From an uncultured Bacteroidales bacterium (GTDB taxonomy: Bacteria > Bacteroidota > Bacteroidia > Bacteroidales > UBA932), in NCBI GenBank assembly GCA_900545245.1, contig UQYV01000033.1:1-38340 (forward strand): a stretch of DNA of 38,340 nt. Reading direction: 5' to 3'. Every line of letters begins with the position of its first letter. The first letter of the stretch is position 1. The notes beneath the pieces were generated by a model that saw only the letters and a program-made list of their open reading frames with translations, ran no database searches and was not told where the DNA came from. The position numbers and the translations under genes are program-made. Shown here piece after piece: positions 8,096-16,831 of this stretch.

Positions 8096-9661
8096 TTAAT
8101 ATTTCTGCCCCAAAACCTCAAAATAGGCTTTGCCTGAGACCACAGTCACACGGTAGACAGTGTTGTCAACCTGATAGTATTCACGACCGTTGAAGGTGAA
8201 CACGTCATAGTCTTCAGGCAGGGCATCCACGAGGGCTCCGGCAGGCGGAACAATGACATAGTACTGGCCATTCACATTCTGATAGAACACCCCATCCTGA
8301 CAGAAGTAGTCCGTGCCGGCAGCCGCATAGCTCTGGACAAGCCCCATTGCAAGCGCGAGCTGGTAGGCGTTGCTCGAACGGACCTGCATGTACTGCGCCT
8401 GGGCCGCAAGAGTCGAATTCTGCTGCGCCAGAAGCGCGTTGTTGCGAGCAATCTGTTCGTTCTGCTCAGCGATGTAGGCATTGTTGGAGTTAATCTTGTC
8501 GTAGGTATTGTTCAGCGTGTTGTAGTAGCTGATACGAACGGCAGTCCATGTCGCGTCGGCCACGATTGCGGCAGCCAGAGAAGTGCCGAAAGGCGGACGG
8601 CAAACGATGTAGCACCCGTCAATATAGCGGTAGTAGATGTCATTGTAGCAGTAGTAGCGGACGCCGTGCCAGTCGCGATACCAATAGCCGGCCGGGAGGG
8701 CGTGAACCCTGTAGCCGAAGCAGTGGTCGTGATGCGGGTCATAGAAGCGGTGAGGCGGCCTGCGGTCGAAATCTATGTAGCCACGGTCACGCGGATGTTG
8801 TGGGCGGAAGTCGTCGCGCGGAGGCTGCGGCCTGCCGTGGTGGTCATCAGGACGCGGATTGTTGCCAACGTTGCCTCCAGGGCGGTCGCCGTCTGCACGA
8901 GCAGCCGCACTTGTCGGAGGCAGGTTCCTCACGGAAGAGGATCTTTCTGACGTAGTGGCGTTACGGACAGAAGACGTTCCGTTGTTCCCATCAAGGGATT
9001 TTGCCTTCCTTACAGACGCTGAAGCTGCAGGCTGGCGCGTTGTGGTCTGGCGTCCGACGGTAGTCGTCCTGTCCGATGACGGAGTCTGTCGCGCTGATGA
9101 AGATGCGCTCTGCCTTGTTGATGATGAAGATCTTGCCGCGGAGCTGCTCTGACGTGCTGAAGACGTCGTGCTCTGTCTCGCTGAGGTCGCTGCGCTCTGT
9201 CTTGTTGAGGTTGCAGCGCTCTGTCTTGTTGATGTTGTTCCGGTCCTTCTGTCCTGCGATGCGGAAACGTTTCTGTTCGTCACTGAGGATGATGGCCTTG
9301 AGACTGATGTCTGACTCGCGGATGATCTATTGGTTGACGATGAAGTTTTCCTCGAAGTCGAAGAACTTACGGATGAATTACTCCTCGCAGACGACGAAGA
9401 CTGCCTTGGCGTTGACGAAGACTGTCTTGCAGACGACGAAGACTGCCTTGGCGTTGACGAAGATTGTTTTGCCGACGACGATGACTGTCTTTCAGAAGAG
9501 GACGAGCGCCTCGCGGACGACGAAGACTGCCTTGCCGATGAGGAAGACTGTCTTTCGGATGATGAAGATGTCGATGTACGGCGGCTCTGGGCATATCCGT
9601 CTGTCTGGAATGCCGCCAGCGCGATGAGCATCGCCGCCACTGCTGCACGATATGTTCTCAT
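8096..9661 (-). CDS. Ser-rich repeat exported protein with C-terminal DUF6515-like domain
   Basis: A 521-residue exported protein. A signal peptide (MRTYRAAVAAMLIALAAF..., cleavage near residue 24 after YAQ) is followed by about 230 residues of Ser/Arg/Gln/Thr low complexity built from RQSSSSA-like heptads. Next come a His/Pro/Arg-rich linker (DDHHGRPQPP, HHDHC), a Tyr-rich block (YWYRDWHGVRYYCYNDIYYR), a hydrophobic stretch, an Asn/Gln-rich helix (about 380-430), and two short Tyr/Val modules ending in EDYDVFTFNGREYYQVDN. The tail resembles DUF6515 of Bacteroidota; this is from memory. I chose the ATG at 9661 because it gives the clean signal peptide. A surface or envelope role is likely but unproven. 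It is 73 nt downstream of the NamZ-like gene. Confidence 0.75.
   Translation of the reverse strand: MRTYRAAVAAMLIALAAFQTDGYAQSRRTSTSSSSERQSSSSARQSSSSARRSSSSERQSSSSAKQSSSTPRQSSSSARQSSSTPRQSSSSARSNSSVSSSTSRKTSSSTNRSSASQTSVSRPSSSVTNRNVSASQDRRTGTTSTRQSAATSTRQSAATSARQSTTSSARQSSSAARSSSSTRQSASSSARQTPSSDRTTTVGRQTTTRQPAASASVRKAKSLDGNNGTSSVRNATTSERSSSVRNLPPTSAAARADGDRPGGNVGNNPRPDDHHGRPQPPRDDFRPQHPRDRGYIDFDRRPPHRFYDPHHDHCFGYRVHALPAGYWYRDWHGVRYYCYNDIYYRYIDGCYIVCRPPFGTSLAAAIVADATWTAVRISYYNTLNNTYDKINSNNAYIAEQNEQIARNNALLAQQNSTLAAQAQYMQVRSSNAYQLALAMGLVQSYAAAGTDYFCQDGVFYQNVNGQYYVIVPPAGALVDALPEDYDVFTFNGREYYQVDNTVYRVTVVSGKAYFEVLGQKY
9387..9575 (-). repeat. Nine tandem 21-bp coding repeats (RQSSSSA heptads)
   Basis: Nine contiguous 21-bp units encode the heptads of the Ser-rich region. 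Units 1 and 3 are identical, and units 1-2 match units 3-4 with two differences, so a 42-bp higher-order period is visible. The length is a multiple of three, so gain or loss of units keeps the reading frame. Confidence 0.8.
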
Positions 9662-9734
9662 AAAAATAGTTTTTGCGGAAACATATATGCCCGAAGCATT
9701 ATGTTCCATGGTTATACATAGTGTCCACCGGCTG

Positions 9735-11075
9735 TCAGTAGAGCCAATATTTCTTTGACATTTCCCTGAATCTTTCCGCGTCAGAATGCCAATACTGCGA
9801 AATGTCATCAAACTCATAGCGACGGCCAAAAGCCTCTCTGACATAATTTGTGCCACAGACCTTATCGAATGCGCCGACAGCAGTCGCAGCCTCGAATGCA
9901 CGGCGGTCCGGATAGAGCCTTGCAATAGCCTGAAGGACGCGGAATTGCACCTCGGTGATGGAGGCCTTCTCATAGTCAGTGAAAAAATATTGTACGCCCT
10001 TGACAAGTTTCCCCGCCTGAGAGCCGGAGAACGGCTTGTAGACTATAGTACGGAACGCAACGCCGGGAAGGTCATAGCTATCAAGTTCAGCCTTGAGCGC
10101 CGCCGGGTCAATCCACTGCGCGGCAAAGACCTGAAACGGAAGGGTATAGCCTATGCCAATCTGCAGGAAGTTAGAGAGTTCGCCCGCGATTCCTGCTGAG
10201 GCATAGTACTGCGGAGTGTCACAGAAAGGAATGTTCGGGGACGGAAGCACCCACGGGAGGTGCGTCTCGATGTAGAGCATATCCCGTGTCCAACCCTCCA
10301 TGGGAATGACGGTGAGGTTGCAGCGAGCAGGTTTCTGCGTGCCGCGCTGTCCGCAATTGAGTCCCTCGCTATTGAGCATCAAGGCCAGTTCTCCAACGGT
10401 GAGCCCATAAACATAAGGTATCTTGTACTGGCTGATGAACGAATGGTAGCCGTCACGAACGAGCGGGCCCTCAACCTTGAGTCCGCCAAGAGGATTGGGA
10501 CGGTCAAGCACTATGACCTCTATCCCGAGTTCGCCGCAGGCCTCCATGACAAGGCCAAGCGTGCTGATGAAAGTGTAGGAGCGCACACCGATGTCCTGTA
10601 TGTCATAGACTACAGCATCAAGCCCCTCCAGCATCTTAGCTGTCGGCTTGCGTGATGCGCCATAGAGAGAATGGACCGGAAGCCCCGTGGTGAGGTCCGT
10701 CTCTTCCCCTACCTTATCTCCGGCATACTTGTCTCCACGGACGCCATGCTCCGGACCGTAGAGAGCGACCAGTTTCACACCTTCTGCGCCGTAGAGAATG
10801 TCTATCGTAGAATTGAGCTTGCTGTCAACACCGCTCGGATTGGTCACGAGCCCTATGCGTTTTCCCTGAAGAACGTCAAATCCACGGTCGCGGAGCACCT
10901 CTATGCCTGTCCGGACCAATGGCGCATGGACATTCATACAAACAGGCTCCGCAACCGGCGAATCCGTCGCAGGAACGGTGAGCGAGTCCGGATATTCCTG
11001 TCCCACAAGGATCTGTGATGAAAGCGCGGTGAATGCGGCGATGAGGACGGCGTATATCTTCTTATTTCTTACCAT
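9735..11075 (-). CDS. DUF1343 / NamZ-like exo-beta-N-acetylmuramidase
   Basis: A 446-residue exported protein with an N-terminal signal peptide (about residues 1-25, ending SSQILVGQ; no clear lipobox). Conserved DUF1343 segments are IGLVTNPSGV (74-83), YGPEHGVRG (106-114), VYDIQDIGVRSYTF (156-169), LDRPNPLGG (190-198), and an ETHLPWVLPSPNIP stretch further on. NamZ enzymes of this family release N-acetylmuramic acid from the non-reducing end of peptidoglycan fragments; that activity is known for characterised members and inferred here. The start overlaps the end of the AmpG-like gene by 14 bases, so translation is probably coupled. The pairing fits peptidoglycan salvage: fragments trimmed in the periplasm and imported. 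Confidence 0.88.
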   Translation of the reverse strand: MVRNKKIYAVLIAAFTALSSQILVGQEYPDSLTVPATDSPVAEPVCMNVHAPLVRTGIEVLRDRGFDVLQGKRIGLVTNPSGVDSKLNSTIDILYGAEGVKLVALYGPEHGVRGDKYAGDKVGEETDLTTGLPVHSLYGASRKPTAKMLEGLDAVVYDIQDIGVRSYTFISTLGLVMEACGELGIEVIVLDRPNPLGGLKVEGPLVRDGYHSFISQYKIPYVYGLTVGELALMLNSEGLNCGQRGTQKPARCNLTVIPMEGWTRDMLYIETHLPWVLPSPNIPFCDTPQYYASAGIAGELSNFLQIGIGYTLPFQVFAAQWIDPAALKAELDSYDLPGVAFRTIVYKPFSGSQAGKLVKGVQYFFTDYEKASITEVQFRVLQAIARLYPDRRAFEAATAVGAFDKVCGTNYVREAFGRRYEFDDISQYWHSDAERFREMSKKYWLY

Positions 11076-12429
11076 ATTCAGGTTCTATTTTCAAGAATGT
11101 TGTCACAAAAACAGTTACAAGGCAGCAGAGGCCTACTGCCCAGAAAAAGCCGGTGTAGCCAAGAACCTCCTGGAGGTAGCCCGCAACCATTCCGGGCAGC
11201 ATCATACTCAGAGCCATGAAGGCTGTGCAGAGAGAGTAGTGAGATGTCTTGAATTCACCCTGCGAGAAATATATCATGTAGAGCATGTAGGCCGTGAATC
11301 CGAACCCATATCCGAACTGGTCGAGACACACGAAGACTCCTACGGTCCAAATCGACGAGGGCTGCGCGATGCTGAGCCAGACAAATGCAAGACACGGAAG
11401 CGCAAGAGAGAGCGCCATCGGCCAGAGGCAGCGTTTGAGTCCCCATCTCGCGACGGCCATTCCGCCCAGTATGCCGCCCACAGTGAGGGCAACGACTCCG
11501 GCTGTCCCATAGACGGCACCGACTTGAGTCGTCGTGAGCCCGAGCCCGCCATCCTCAGCAGGAGCGAGAAGGAAGGGGTTCATCATCTTGATAAGGAACG
11601 CCTCAGGAAGACGGTAGAGCAACAGGAAGGCAAGAGCTGGAATGACGCGTGGCTTTTTGAAGAATGCCACGAATGTTCTGCCGAAGTCTCTGAATATAAA
11701 GCCTGTACCATTTCCATTCGAGTTGCCGCAATGCCCGGATGAAAACTCGCGAGAACTAACCGTTGCTGACCTGTCTGACAACGGGCGCGGAAGCACGAAA
11801 CTGTGCCACAGAGTGACAAGCGCGAAGATTGCGGCAGTCAGGACTATTGTCCAGAACCACGACTTTGGAACATCGCCGAGGCGGGTCTCAAGGATGCCGG
11901 CAATCACAACCAGGACGCCCTGTCCAAAGACAGAGGCAAGACGATAGAAAGTGCTGCGTATCCCGACAAACAGGGACTGCTCACCCGGTGTTAGACCGAG
12001 CATGTAGAATCCGTCGGCTGCGATGTCGTGAGTCGCGCTGGAGAATGCCATTATCCAGAATATTATCAGAGTGACAGTGAAAAGCGAGATTGAGGCAGAA
12101 CCGTCAGGAGCGCGGTGCGCGGCAAGCGTTCCGGCATTGGAAGGCAGTGACAGGGCGAGGGCAATGAAACAGACCGACATCAATATCTGCATCGCCATGA
12201 CCCACCATCGCTTGGTGCGAATGATGTCGACGAAGGGACTCCACAGCGGCTTTATCACCCATGGAAGATAGAGAAGGCTCGTGAAGAGAGCCATCGTGCC
12301 GTTGCTGACGCCCATTTTCGTGAACATCGTGACTGATATGCTGTTAACGGCGAAATAGGGTATGCCCTCTGCAAAATAGAGCGTGGGCACCCAAAGCCAC
12401 GGGGATATGTTCTTACTGTTTGTCGTCAT
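11062..12429 (-). CDS. AmpG-like muropeptide permease (MFS)
   Basis: A 455-residue inner-membrane protein with about 12 hydrophobic helices. The N terminus shows LYFAEGIPYF and then LPWVIKPLWSPFVD, the arrangement expected in AmpG-type MFS carriers that import GlcNAc-anhydroMurNAc peptides. A charged loop near the middle (about residues 190-225) separates the two six-helix halves. The ATG at 12429 overlaps the TGA of the upstream gene as ATGA; upstream in-frame starts would run into that gene and add a non-membrane segment. Its neighbours, a SpoIID-domain protein upstream and a NamZ-like muramidase downstream, support muropeptide import over other MFS substrates. The exact substrate is inferred. 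Confidence 0.85.
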   Translation of the reverse strand: MTTNSKNISPWLWVPTLYFAEGIPYFAVNSISVTMFTKMGVSNGTMALFTSLLYLPWVIKPLWSPFVDIIRTKRWWVMAMQILMSVCFIALALSLPSNAGTLAAHRAPDGSASISLFTVTLIIFWIMAFSSATHDIAADGFYMLGLTPGEQSLFVGIRSTFYRLASVFGQGVLVVIAGILETRLGDVPKSWFWTIVLTAAIFALVTLWHSFVLPRPLSDRSATVSSREFSSGHCGNSNGNGTGFIFRDFGRTFVAFFKKPRVIPALAFLLLYRLPEAFLIKMMNPFLLAPAEDGGLGLTTTQVGAVYGTAGVVALTVGGILGGMAVARWGLKRCLWPMALSLALPCLAFVWLSIAQPSSIWTVGVFVCLDQFGYGFGFTAYMLYMIYFSQGEFKTSHYSLCTAFMALSMMLPGMVAGYLQEVLGYTGFFWAVGLCCLVTVFVTTFLKIEPEYGKK

Positions 12430-14783
12430 TTCGAGAGCGATTCTGAAACCTGAGTGCCAGGATAATAATGTTCGAGAATGGCCCTGTAGCCATATCCCCT
12501 GTCCGCCATGACAGCCGCACCGATCTGGCACAGACCCACACCGTGCCCCCAGCCAAGGCCACGGAGGATTACCCTGCCGTCGGATGTGAACTCGGCGTCA
12601 AAGGCCGAGCTCCTTAGATGTGACGGGGAGAGTATACGTCTTATTTCCAGTTCCTTTCCGACGATGAAACTGTTCTTTGTCCCAACCACGCGAAGCCTGA
12701 ATATCCTCCCGGAAGCCCCCTTCGCCAAAGGTTCGAGGGCAGTGAGTTCACCTATGTCGACACCGCTCTTTTCGCGTACAAGAGCCGAAAGTTCACAGAG
12801 TTCATACACCTGCGTCCAACGATAGAAGTCGGTGGTTTCACGGTCGTAGCTATTGAATACCCTCGCGAGAAGCGGACTGTCCGCAAGCGAGCAGAACGGG
12901 ACAACGATGGTGCCATCGGCATTCGCTGTATCGAGAGGAAGATGTCCTGGTGTGTCGGGCAATGCCGGAAGATAGGCCTTGTCATCTGACGCCCAGCAGG
13001 TTGAGAAGAGTTCTGTAGTCCCGCCGCAGCATTTCGAGAAACGCGCGTCGCACAATTCACCTCCGAAGGTCAGGACCTGCCCCCATGTCGCGTCAATGGC
13101 CTTTTGGACAGAAGTCTCAGTGGCTCTGGTGAGTCCCTGATAGCGTTGGCAGTGGTCATCGGCGCAGACATCAAAGTTACGGTGATCACTTCGGTCGTAC
13201 CATCGGATATATTCCGTTTCACCTGACGGGGCTTCCGGAACATGCGATTCATTCCCTACGGAATGGCGGTGCATAGCAAGCCAAGTGACAACTTCCGCTA
13301 TATTTCTGCACTTCAGAAAACTTTCCCGTTCAGCGGCATCACAGGCAATTTTCCCGTGATGGGCGAGCTGAGCCATGACCCATGAACGGGATATCACGGC
13401 GTGGGCCTTCAGGAACTCCTCCGGCGAATTCTGGTTCATCTCGGAGGATATGACGCTGAGAAGATAGTCCTCGACACCGATCACATTGACAGCCGTGAGT
13501 TCGTTGTTCTCGACGATGATTTTCAAAGCCCCTGCAAACTTTTGTGTCTCACGGCGTTCCCAGTGAAATCCCTTGCCTATTGTGACATCGTGAAGTTCAA
13601 ATGTCGGCTCGGCAAAGAATGTCGAAGGGGTCTGTTCCTCGAAAAAAAGTTCGTCATAGAGAGCGCCGTCATAGTCGATCTTGCCCTCGCGATAGGTTGC
13701 GACGCGTGTGCCTCCCCCGTCCGGATACATCTGAAACTCAATTCGTTCCGCTGACATTATGCCTACGCTTATATGAGGCTGCGTGCGTGTGAGACGACGG
13801 ACAATCTTGTGCTGCGCCTCCTTGCTCAGGGTCACTTCATCCAGCATTTCCGTGAGGAGCTTCGCGTCAAGCTTCTCGAAGTCCTCCGGCACCGGGGCGA
13901 TGAAGCAGCCTCCCATGTCGGCACAGCCGGGGCTCATCGTAAGGTGGTCCGGACCGTCGGAGAAGTAGTGATGCGAACGATGCGCGGTACGAAACACAAC
14001 TATCGAGCAGTACTCCCCATCGGCATACCACGACATAAGATTGAACAGCGGTTCACTCTCCCCCTGCGGAGTGTCGGCACAGTCGAGAAGTCTGTAGAAA
14101 ATCTTTGCGGCTGATTTTGAGGTCGCCGCGCGGAGGACGAAGACACCGTTCACGAACTTGTTGTAGTGGAAGAGCTGTGCATCCTGAACCGATGTGAGAT
14201 AGGTCAGCTCCGGAACGGGCGATGAGGGTTCCTCATCCTTCACTGAAGAGACCCGCACCTGTGCAAGCATCCTCCGCACATCGTTCTCCAAAGGCATAAG
14301 AGCGTTAGGAGCGGCCTGAAAATGGTGGTGGTCAGGTGCGGAGGCTCCGGAATGGGGACCATTGTAGAAGAAAGTGTAGTCCTGATATTTTCTGGAAAGA
14401 TCAAGTATGTCTATGTAGCGCTTCCAGATGGACTGGTCGCAGTGCCTTGTGCTCGCAATCACGAGATGATCCGGAAAAATCGGATAGGGGTTGAGCAGTA
14501 TGTCGTATTTCTTGCCCTTGCGTCCCTCGAAGCGGATGTAAGTCTGTTCCGGGAAACGGTTGCAGAAGAAGCAGGGGCGCTTCGCGACTGAAGTCTTGTC
14601 GAGCTTTGCCGCTGAAGAAATCATCCTCGCCGGGTTGTGCTGCACGATAACATCCAGTCCTCCGATGTTGAGAGTCTTGGTCTTTACGTTCTTGAGCGCC
14701 CTGAAGTTTGCGCAGGCAAGCGGCCAGCAGGAGAGCTGATCGTTGACAAATTTCTGTATTTCGTTGTTGTCTCTCATTTTCAT
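12426..14783 (-). CDS. DUF4922 (GalT/HIT-like) - SpoIID/LytB fusion protein
   Basis: A 785-residue two-domain protein. The N-terminal DUF4922 part (about 1-330) has a Cys pair CFFC (71-74), FPDHLVIAS (103-111) and PDHHHFQAAP (150-159), which recall the zinc site and catalytic HxHxQ triad of GalT/HIT nucleotidyltransferases. The C-terminal part (about 395-785) is SpoIID/LytB-like: GVEDYLLSVISSEMN with the candidate catalytic Glu at 448, RFSKCCGGTTE (581-591) and GWGHGVGLCQIGA (744-756). SpoIID domains cleave denuded glycan strands as lytic transglycosylases. No signal peptide or membrane helix is visible at the N terminus, which is odd for a wall-acting enzyme. ATGA overlaps tie it to the genes on both sides. 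The domain content is well supported; the joint function is inferred. Confidence 0.85.
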   Translation of the reverse strand: MKMRDNNEIQKFVNDQLSCWPLACANFRALKNVKTKTLNIGGLDVIVQHNPARMISSAAKLDKTSVAKRPCFFCNRFPEQTYIRFEGRKGKKYDILLNPYPIFPDHLVIASTRHCDQSIWKRYIDILDLSRKYQDYTFFYNGPHSGASAPDHHHFQAAPNALMPLENDVRRMLAQVRVSSVKDEEPSSPVPELTYLTSVQDAQLFHYNKFVNGVFVLRAATSKSAAKIFYRLLDCADTPQGESEPLFNLMSWYADGEYCSIVVFRTAHRSHHYFSDGPDHLTMSPGCADMGGCFIAPVPEDFEKLDAKLLTEMLDEVTLSKEAQHKIVRRLTRTQPHISVGIMSAERIEFQMYPDGGGTRVATYREGKIDYDGALYDELFFEEQTPSTFFAEPTFELHDVTIGKGFHWERRETQKFAGALKIIVENNELTAVNVIGVEDYLLSVISSEMNQNSPEEFLKAHAVISRSWVMAQLAHHGKIACDAAERESFLKCRNIAEVVTWLAMHRHSVGNESHVPEAPSGETEYIRWYDRSDHRNFDVCADDHCQRYQGLTRATETSVQKAIDATWGQVLTFGGELCDARFSKCCGGTTELFSTCWASDDKAYLPALPDTPGHLPLDTANADGTIVVPFCSLADSPLLARVFNSYDRETTDFYRWTQVYELCELSALVREKSGVDIGELTALEPLAKGASGRIFRLRVVGTKNSFIVGKELEIRRILSPSHLRSSAFDAEFTSDGRVILRGLGWGHGVGLCQIGAAVMADRGYGYRAILEHYYPGTQVSESLSK

Positions 14784-16204
14784 TCAGTTCTTCGTACCTC
14801 CGCCGTCAAGGCTGCCGCAGGAGCGCGACGTGCATTCCGTCTAATCCGCGAGAGAAGTTCCACCGTGCGAAGGCTGTCCTTGTAGAGATTGTTGACGTTC
14901 TGCCTCTCTATGCTCAGCGCAGCGTCCGAGTTTCCGCTCCAGCGGCGGCAAAAATAAAGGGATTCATAAATCCTGCCTATACGGTACTGCCCGGAAAGTT
15001 TCAGTCCTACCGCATAGTCCTCACCATAGCTCGTATTGGGAAAATGAATCCGTCGCAGTATGTCGGTCCGAAACGCACGCGGAGCGCCGAGTCCGTTGAT
15101 TCTCAAGGCGTTGTTGTGCCCGTTCTCATCCGTCCACTCGCGGTGGTCGATAAGGCCTGGAGGTATGGGATTCAGGTCGAAGTCAGTAATCGTGTATGAT
15201 CCGATGAGCATCGCGCAGTGCTGCGAGAGAAAGCCGTCCACGATTTTCGAGAGCGTGTCAGGAGTGGAATAAATGTCGTCACTGTCAAGCTGGACCGCAT
15301 AGAGTCCACAGCAGGGACTGTCAATGGCTGCGTTCCAACAGCCACCGATTCCAAGGTCCATGTCTTCCGGGATTATATGAACGAGGCGCGGGTCATCCGA
15401 GGAGAGCTTTTGCAAAAGGCCGGTTGTGCCGTCGGTGGAGTGATTGTCAATGACAATGACATTGAAATCGAAGTCACACCGCTGCGACAGGGCACTCCGG
15501 ACAGCATCCCCGATAGTCTTGACCCTATTGAACACTGGGATTATTACAGAGGCAGTAACAGGAAATCCGGCCTGTTCCGGAGCGTTGCCAACAGTCTCCG
15601 TATTGCCAGGAACACTCACAAAATGTGCAGGGGTGTCCGGCTCAGGGGCATCCGGAAGAGGTCCGTCAAGCCATGCCCCGACACGTTTAAGATGGGCTGT
15701 GCAGGCCTTTTCCATCTCTTTCTGCACATCACGGTTGGACGGGGCGACATAGTCAAACTGTTTCTCGCCGCTTCGACGCAAGTCATCCTCGACATATTCA
15801 TATAGGTACTCCCTTATGTGGAAGATACTTCGCATGCGAAGGCGGAGATCATAAAGTGCGGCATATCTGTAGTTTGCCTCGCCAGTCTGACATTCCACGG
15901 CATTTCTGAACGAAGATGTGCGGAACAAAAGCGCCGGTCCGAAGTCAAAGTCGTTTCGCAGTGAGCCCATCTGACAGTCAATCAGAGGGTGGCGTGCCCC
16001 GTTCTCGATGCAGTCGGAGTAGAGCATGTCGGCTCCGGTGGCGTCCGCAATCTGCACAAAGCGCTCAAGCGCGTGCTGCACCACTGAGATGCGGTATTTC
16101 TCGTTGCAAAGAAGAAAATATTCCGTTCTCACCGCCGAGGCAATCCGGCACAGTTCGTCTGCAGCTCCGAGGGCATTCTCGTATATTACCGATATTCTGT
16201 CCAT
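14780..16204 (-). CDS. Two-part family 2 glycosyltransferase
   Basis: A 474-residue soluble protein. A complete GT-A (family 2) domain lies in the C-terminal half: SVIIPVFNR (219-227), VIDNHSTDGT (251-260) and the metal-binding QLDSDDIY (305-312), followed by a GEDYAVG acceptor segment. The N-terminal 190 residues look like the second half of another GT2 domain (MLYSDCIENG near 60, DFDFGPALLFRTSSF near 86) without its own nucleotide-binding start, so that part is probably degenerate. There is no transmembrane segment. The stop overlaps the start of the DUF4922-SpoIID gene as ATGA, so the enzyme is translationally linked to the peptidoglycan set. Donor and acceptor are unknown. Confidence 0.85.
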   Translation of the reverse strand: MDRISVIYENALGAADELCRIASAVRTEYFLLCNEKYRISVVQHALERFVQIADATGADMLYSDCIENGARHPLIDCQMGSLRNDFDFGPALLFRTSSFRNAVECQTGEANYRYAALYDLRLRMRSIFHIREYLYEYVEDDLRRSGEKQFDYVAPSNRDVQKEMEKACTAHLKRVGAWLDGPLPDAPEPDTPAHFVSVPGNTETVGNAPEQAGFPVTASVIIPVFNRVKTIGDAVRSALSQRCDFDFNVIVIDNHSTDGTTGLLQKLSSDDPRLVHIIPEDMDLGIGGCWNAAIDSPCCGLYAVQLDSDDIYSTPDTLSKIVDGFLSQHCAMLIGSYTITDFDLNPIPPGLIDHREWTDENGHNNALRINGLGAPRAFRTDILRRIHFPNTSYGEDYAVGLKLSGQYRIGRIYESLYFCRRWSGNSDAALSIERQNVNNLYKDSLRTVELLSRIRRNARRAPAAALTAEVRRTE

Positions 16205-16231
16205 TTATTCACGTTTCGCAAGTATTCTAAC

Positions 16232-16819
16232 TTATAATAATGCCAGCAGTTTGTTCCGGATTCTTCCGAATTCCATTTCAAAGTTAGGGGTAAGGACATT
16301 CTTTCCCATAGCAGCGTCTATTTCGGCTATGGTCCAGAAACGTCCGTCCGTGACCTCGTCAAGATCCGGACTTATGTCAAATGAGCCCACAGTTGCGAAT
16401 ATGTTGACGAGTTCACGCTCCCTTTCGGAATCATACGGATATGTCCCGATGTACACAGGATTGAAGCGCGTCAGGTGCAGTTCTTCCATCGATTCCCTCA
16501 ACAACGCCTCGACAAGGCTCTCCCCATAGCCGACATGTCCTCCGACTGCGGTGTCCCATTTTCCGGGCTGGATGTCCTTTTTCATCGAACGTTTCTGGAG
16601 ATATATCCGCTCCTCGTGGTCTATTATGTGAAGATGGACCACAGGATGCAGAAGGCGTGAGCCACCATGACAATATGAGCGAGAAGCACGGCCAACCACA
16701 AGTCCGCTCTTCTCGACGACAGGGAAAACCTCACCGTCAAGCCGCCCGTCACGAGGCGAATTTGCCGTGAGGGAGGGCAATATGGGAGCCGGGTCCACCG
16801 GATAAATCAGTTCAAACAT
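16232..16819 (-). CDS. NUDIX hydrolase
   Basis: A 195-residue NUDIX protein that would hydrolyse a nucleoside diphosphate linked to another group. The Nudix box runs from G94 to about residue 116: GHVGYGE, seven residues, then RESMEEL. It matches Gx5Ex7REUxEE, but the usual Gly near the end is His (EELHL). The preceding LLHPVVHLHIID and KRSMKKDIQPGKWDT resemble the isopentenyl-diphosphate isomerase-like branch of NUDIX proteins with a short N-terminal addition. Substrate cannot be told from sequence. It sits 12 nt after the HU-like gene and 27 nt before the glycosyltransferase, so it is likely part of the same transcript. Confidence 0.9.
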   Translation of the reverse strand: MFELIYPVDPAPILPSLTANSPRDGRLDGEVFPVVEKSGLVVGRASRSYCHGGSRLLHPVVHLHIIDHEERIYLQKRSMKKDIQPGKWDTAVGGHVGYGESLVEALLRESMEELHLTRFNPVYIGTYPYDSERERELVNIFATVGSFDISPDLDEVTDGRFWTIAEIDAAMGKNVLTPNFEMEFGRIRNKLLALL

Positions 16820-16831
16820 CGATTCTCCGCT

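Noticed and set aside
9387..9575. Tandem units resembling a CRISPR array
   Set aside because: The units are contiguous 21-mers without unique spacers and are in frame within a coding region.
9330..9758. Plus-strand Asp-rich open frame of 142 codons
   Set aside because: It is the mirror of the RQSSSSA repeat region of the minus-strand exported protein, which has a signal peptide and a recognisable C-terminal domain.
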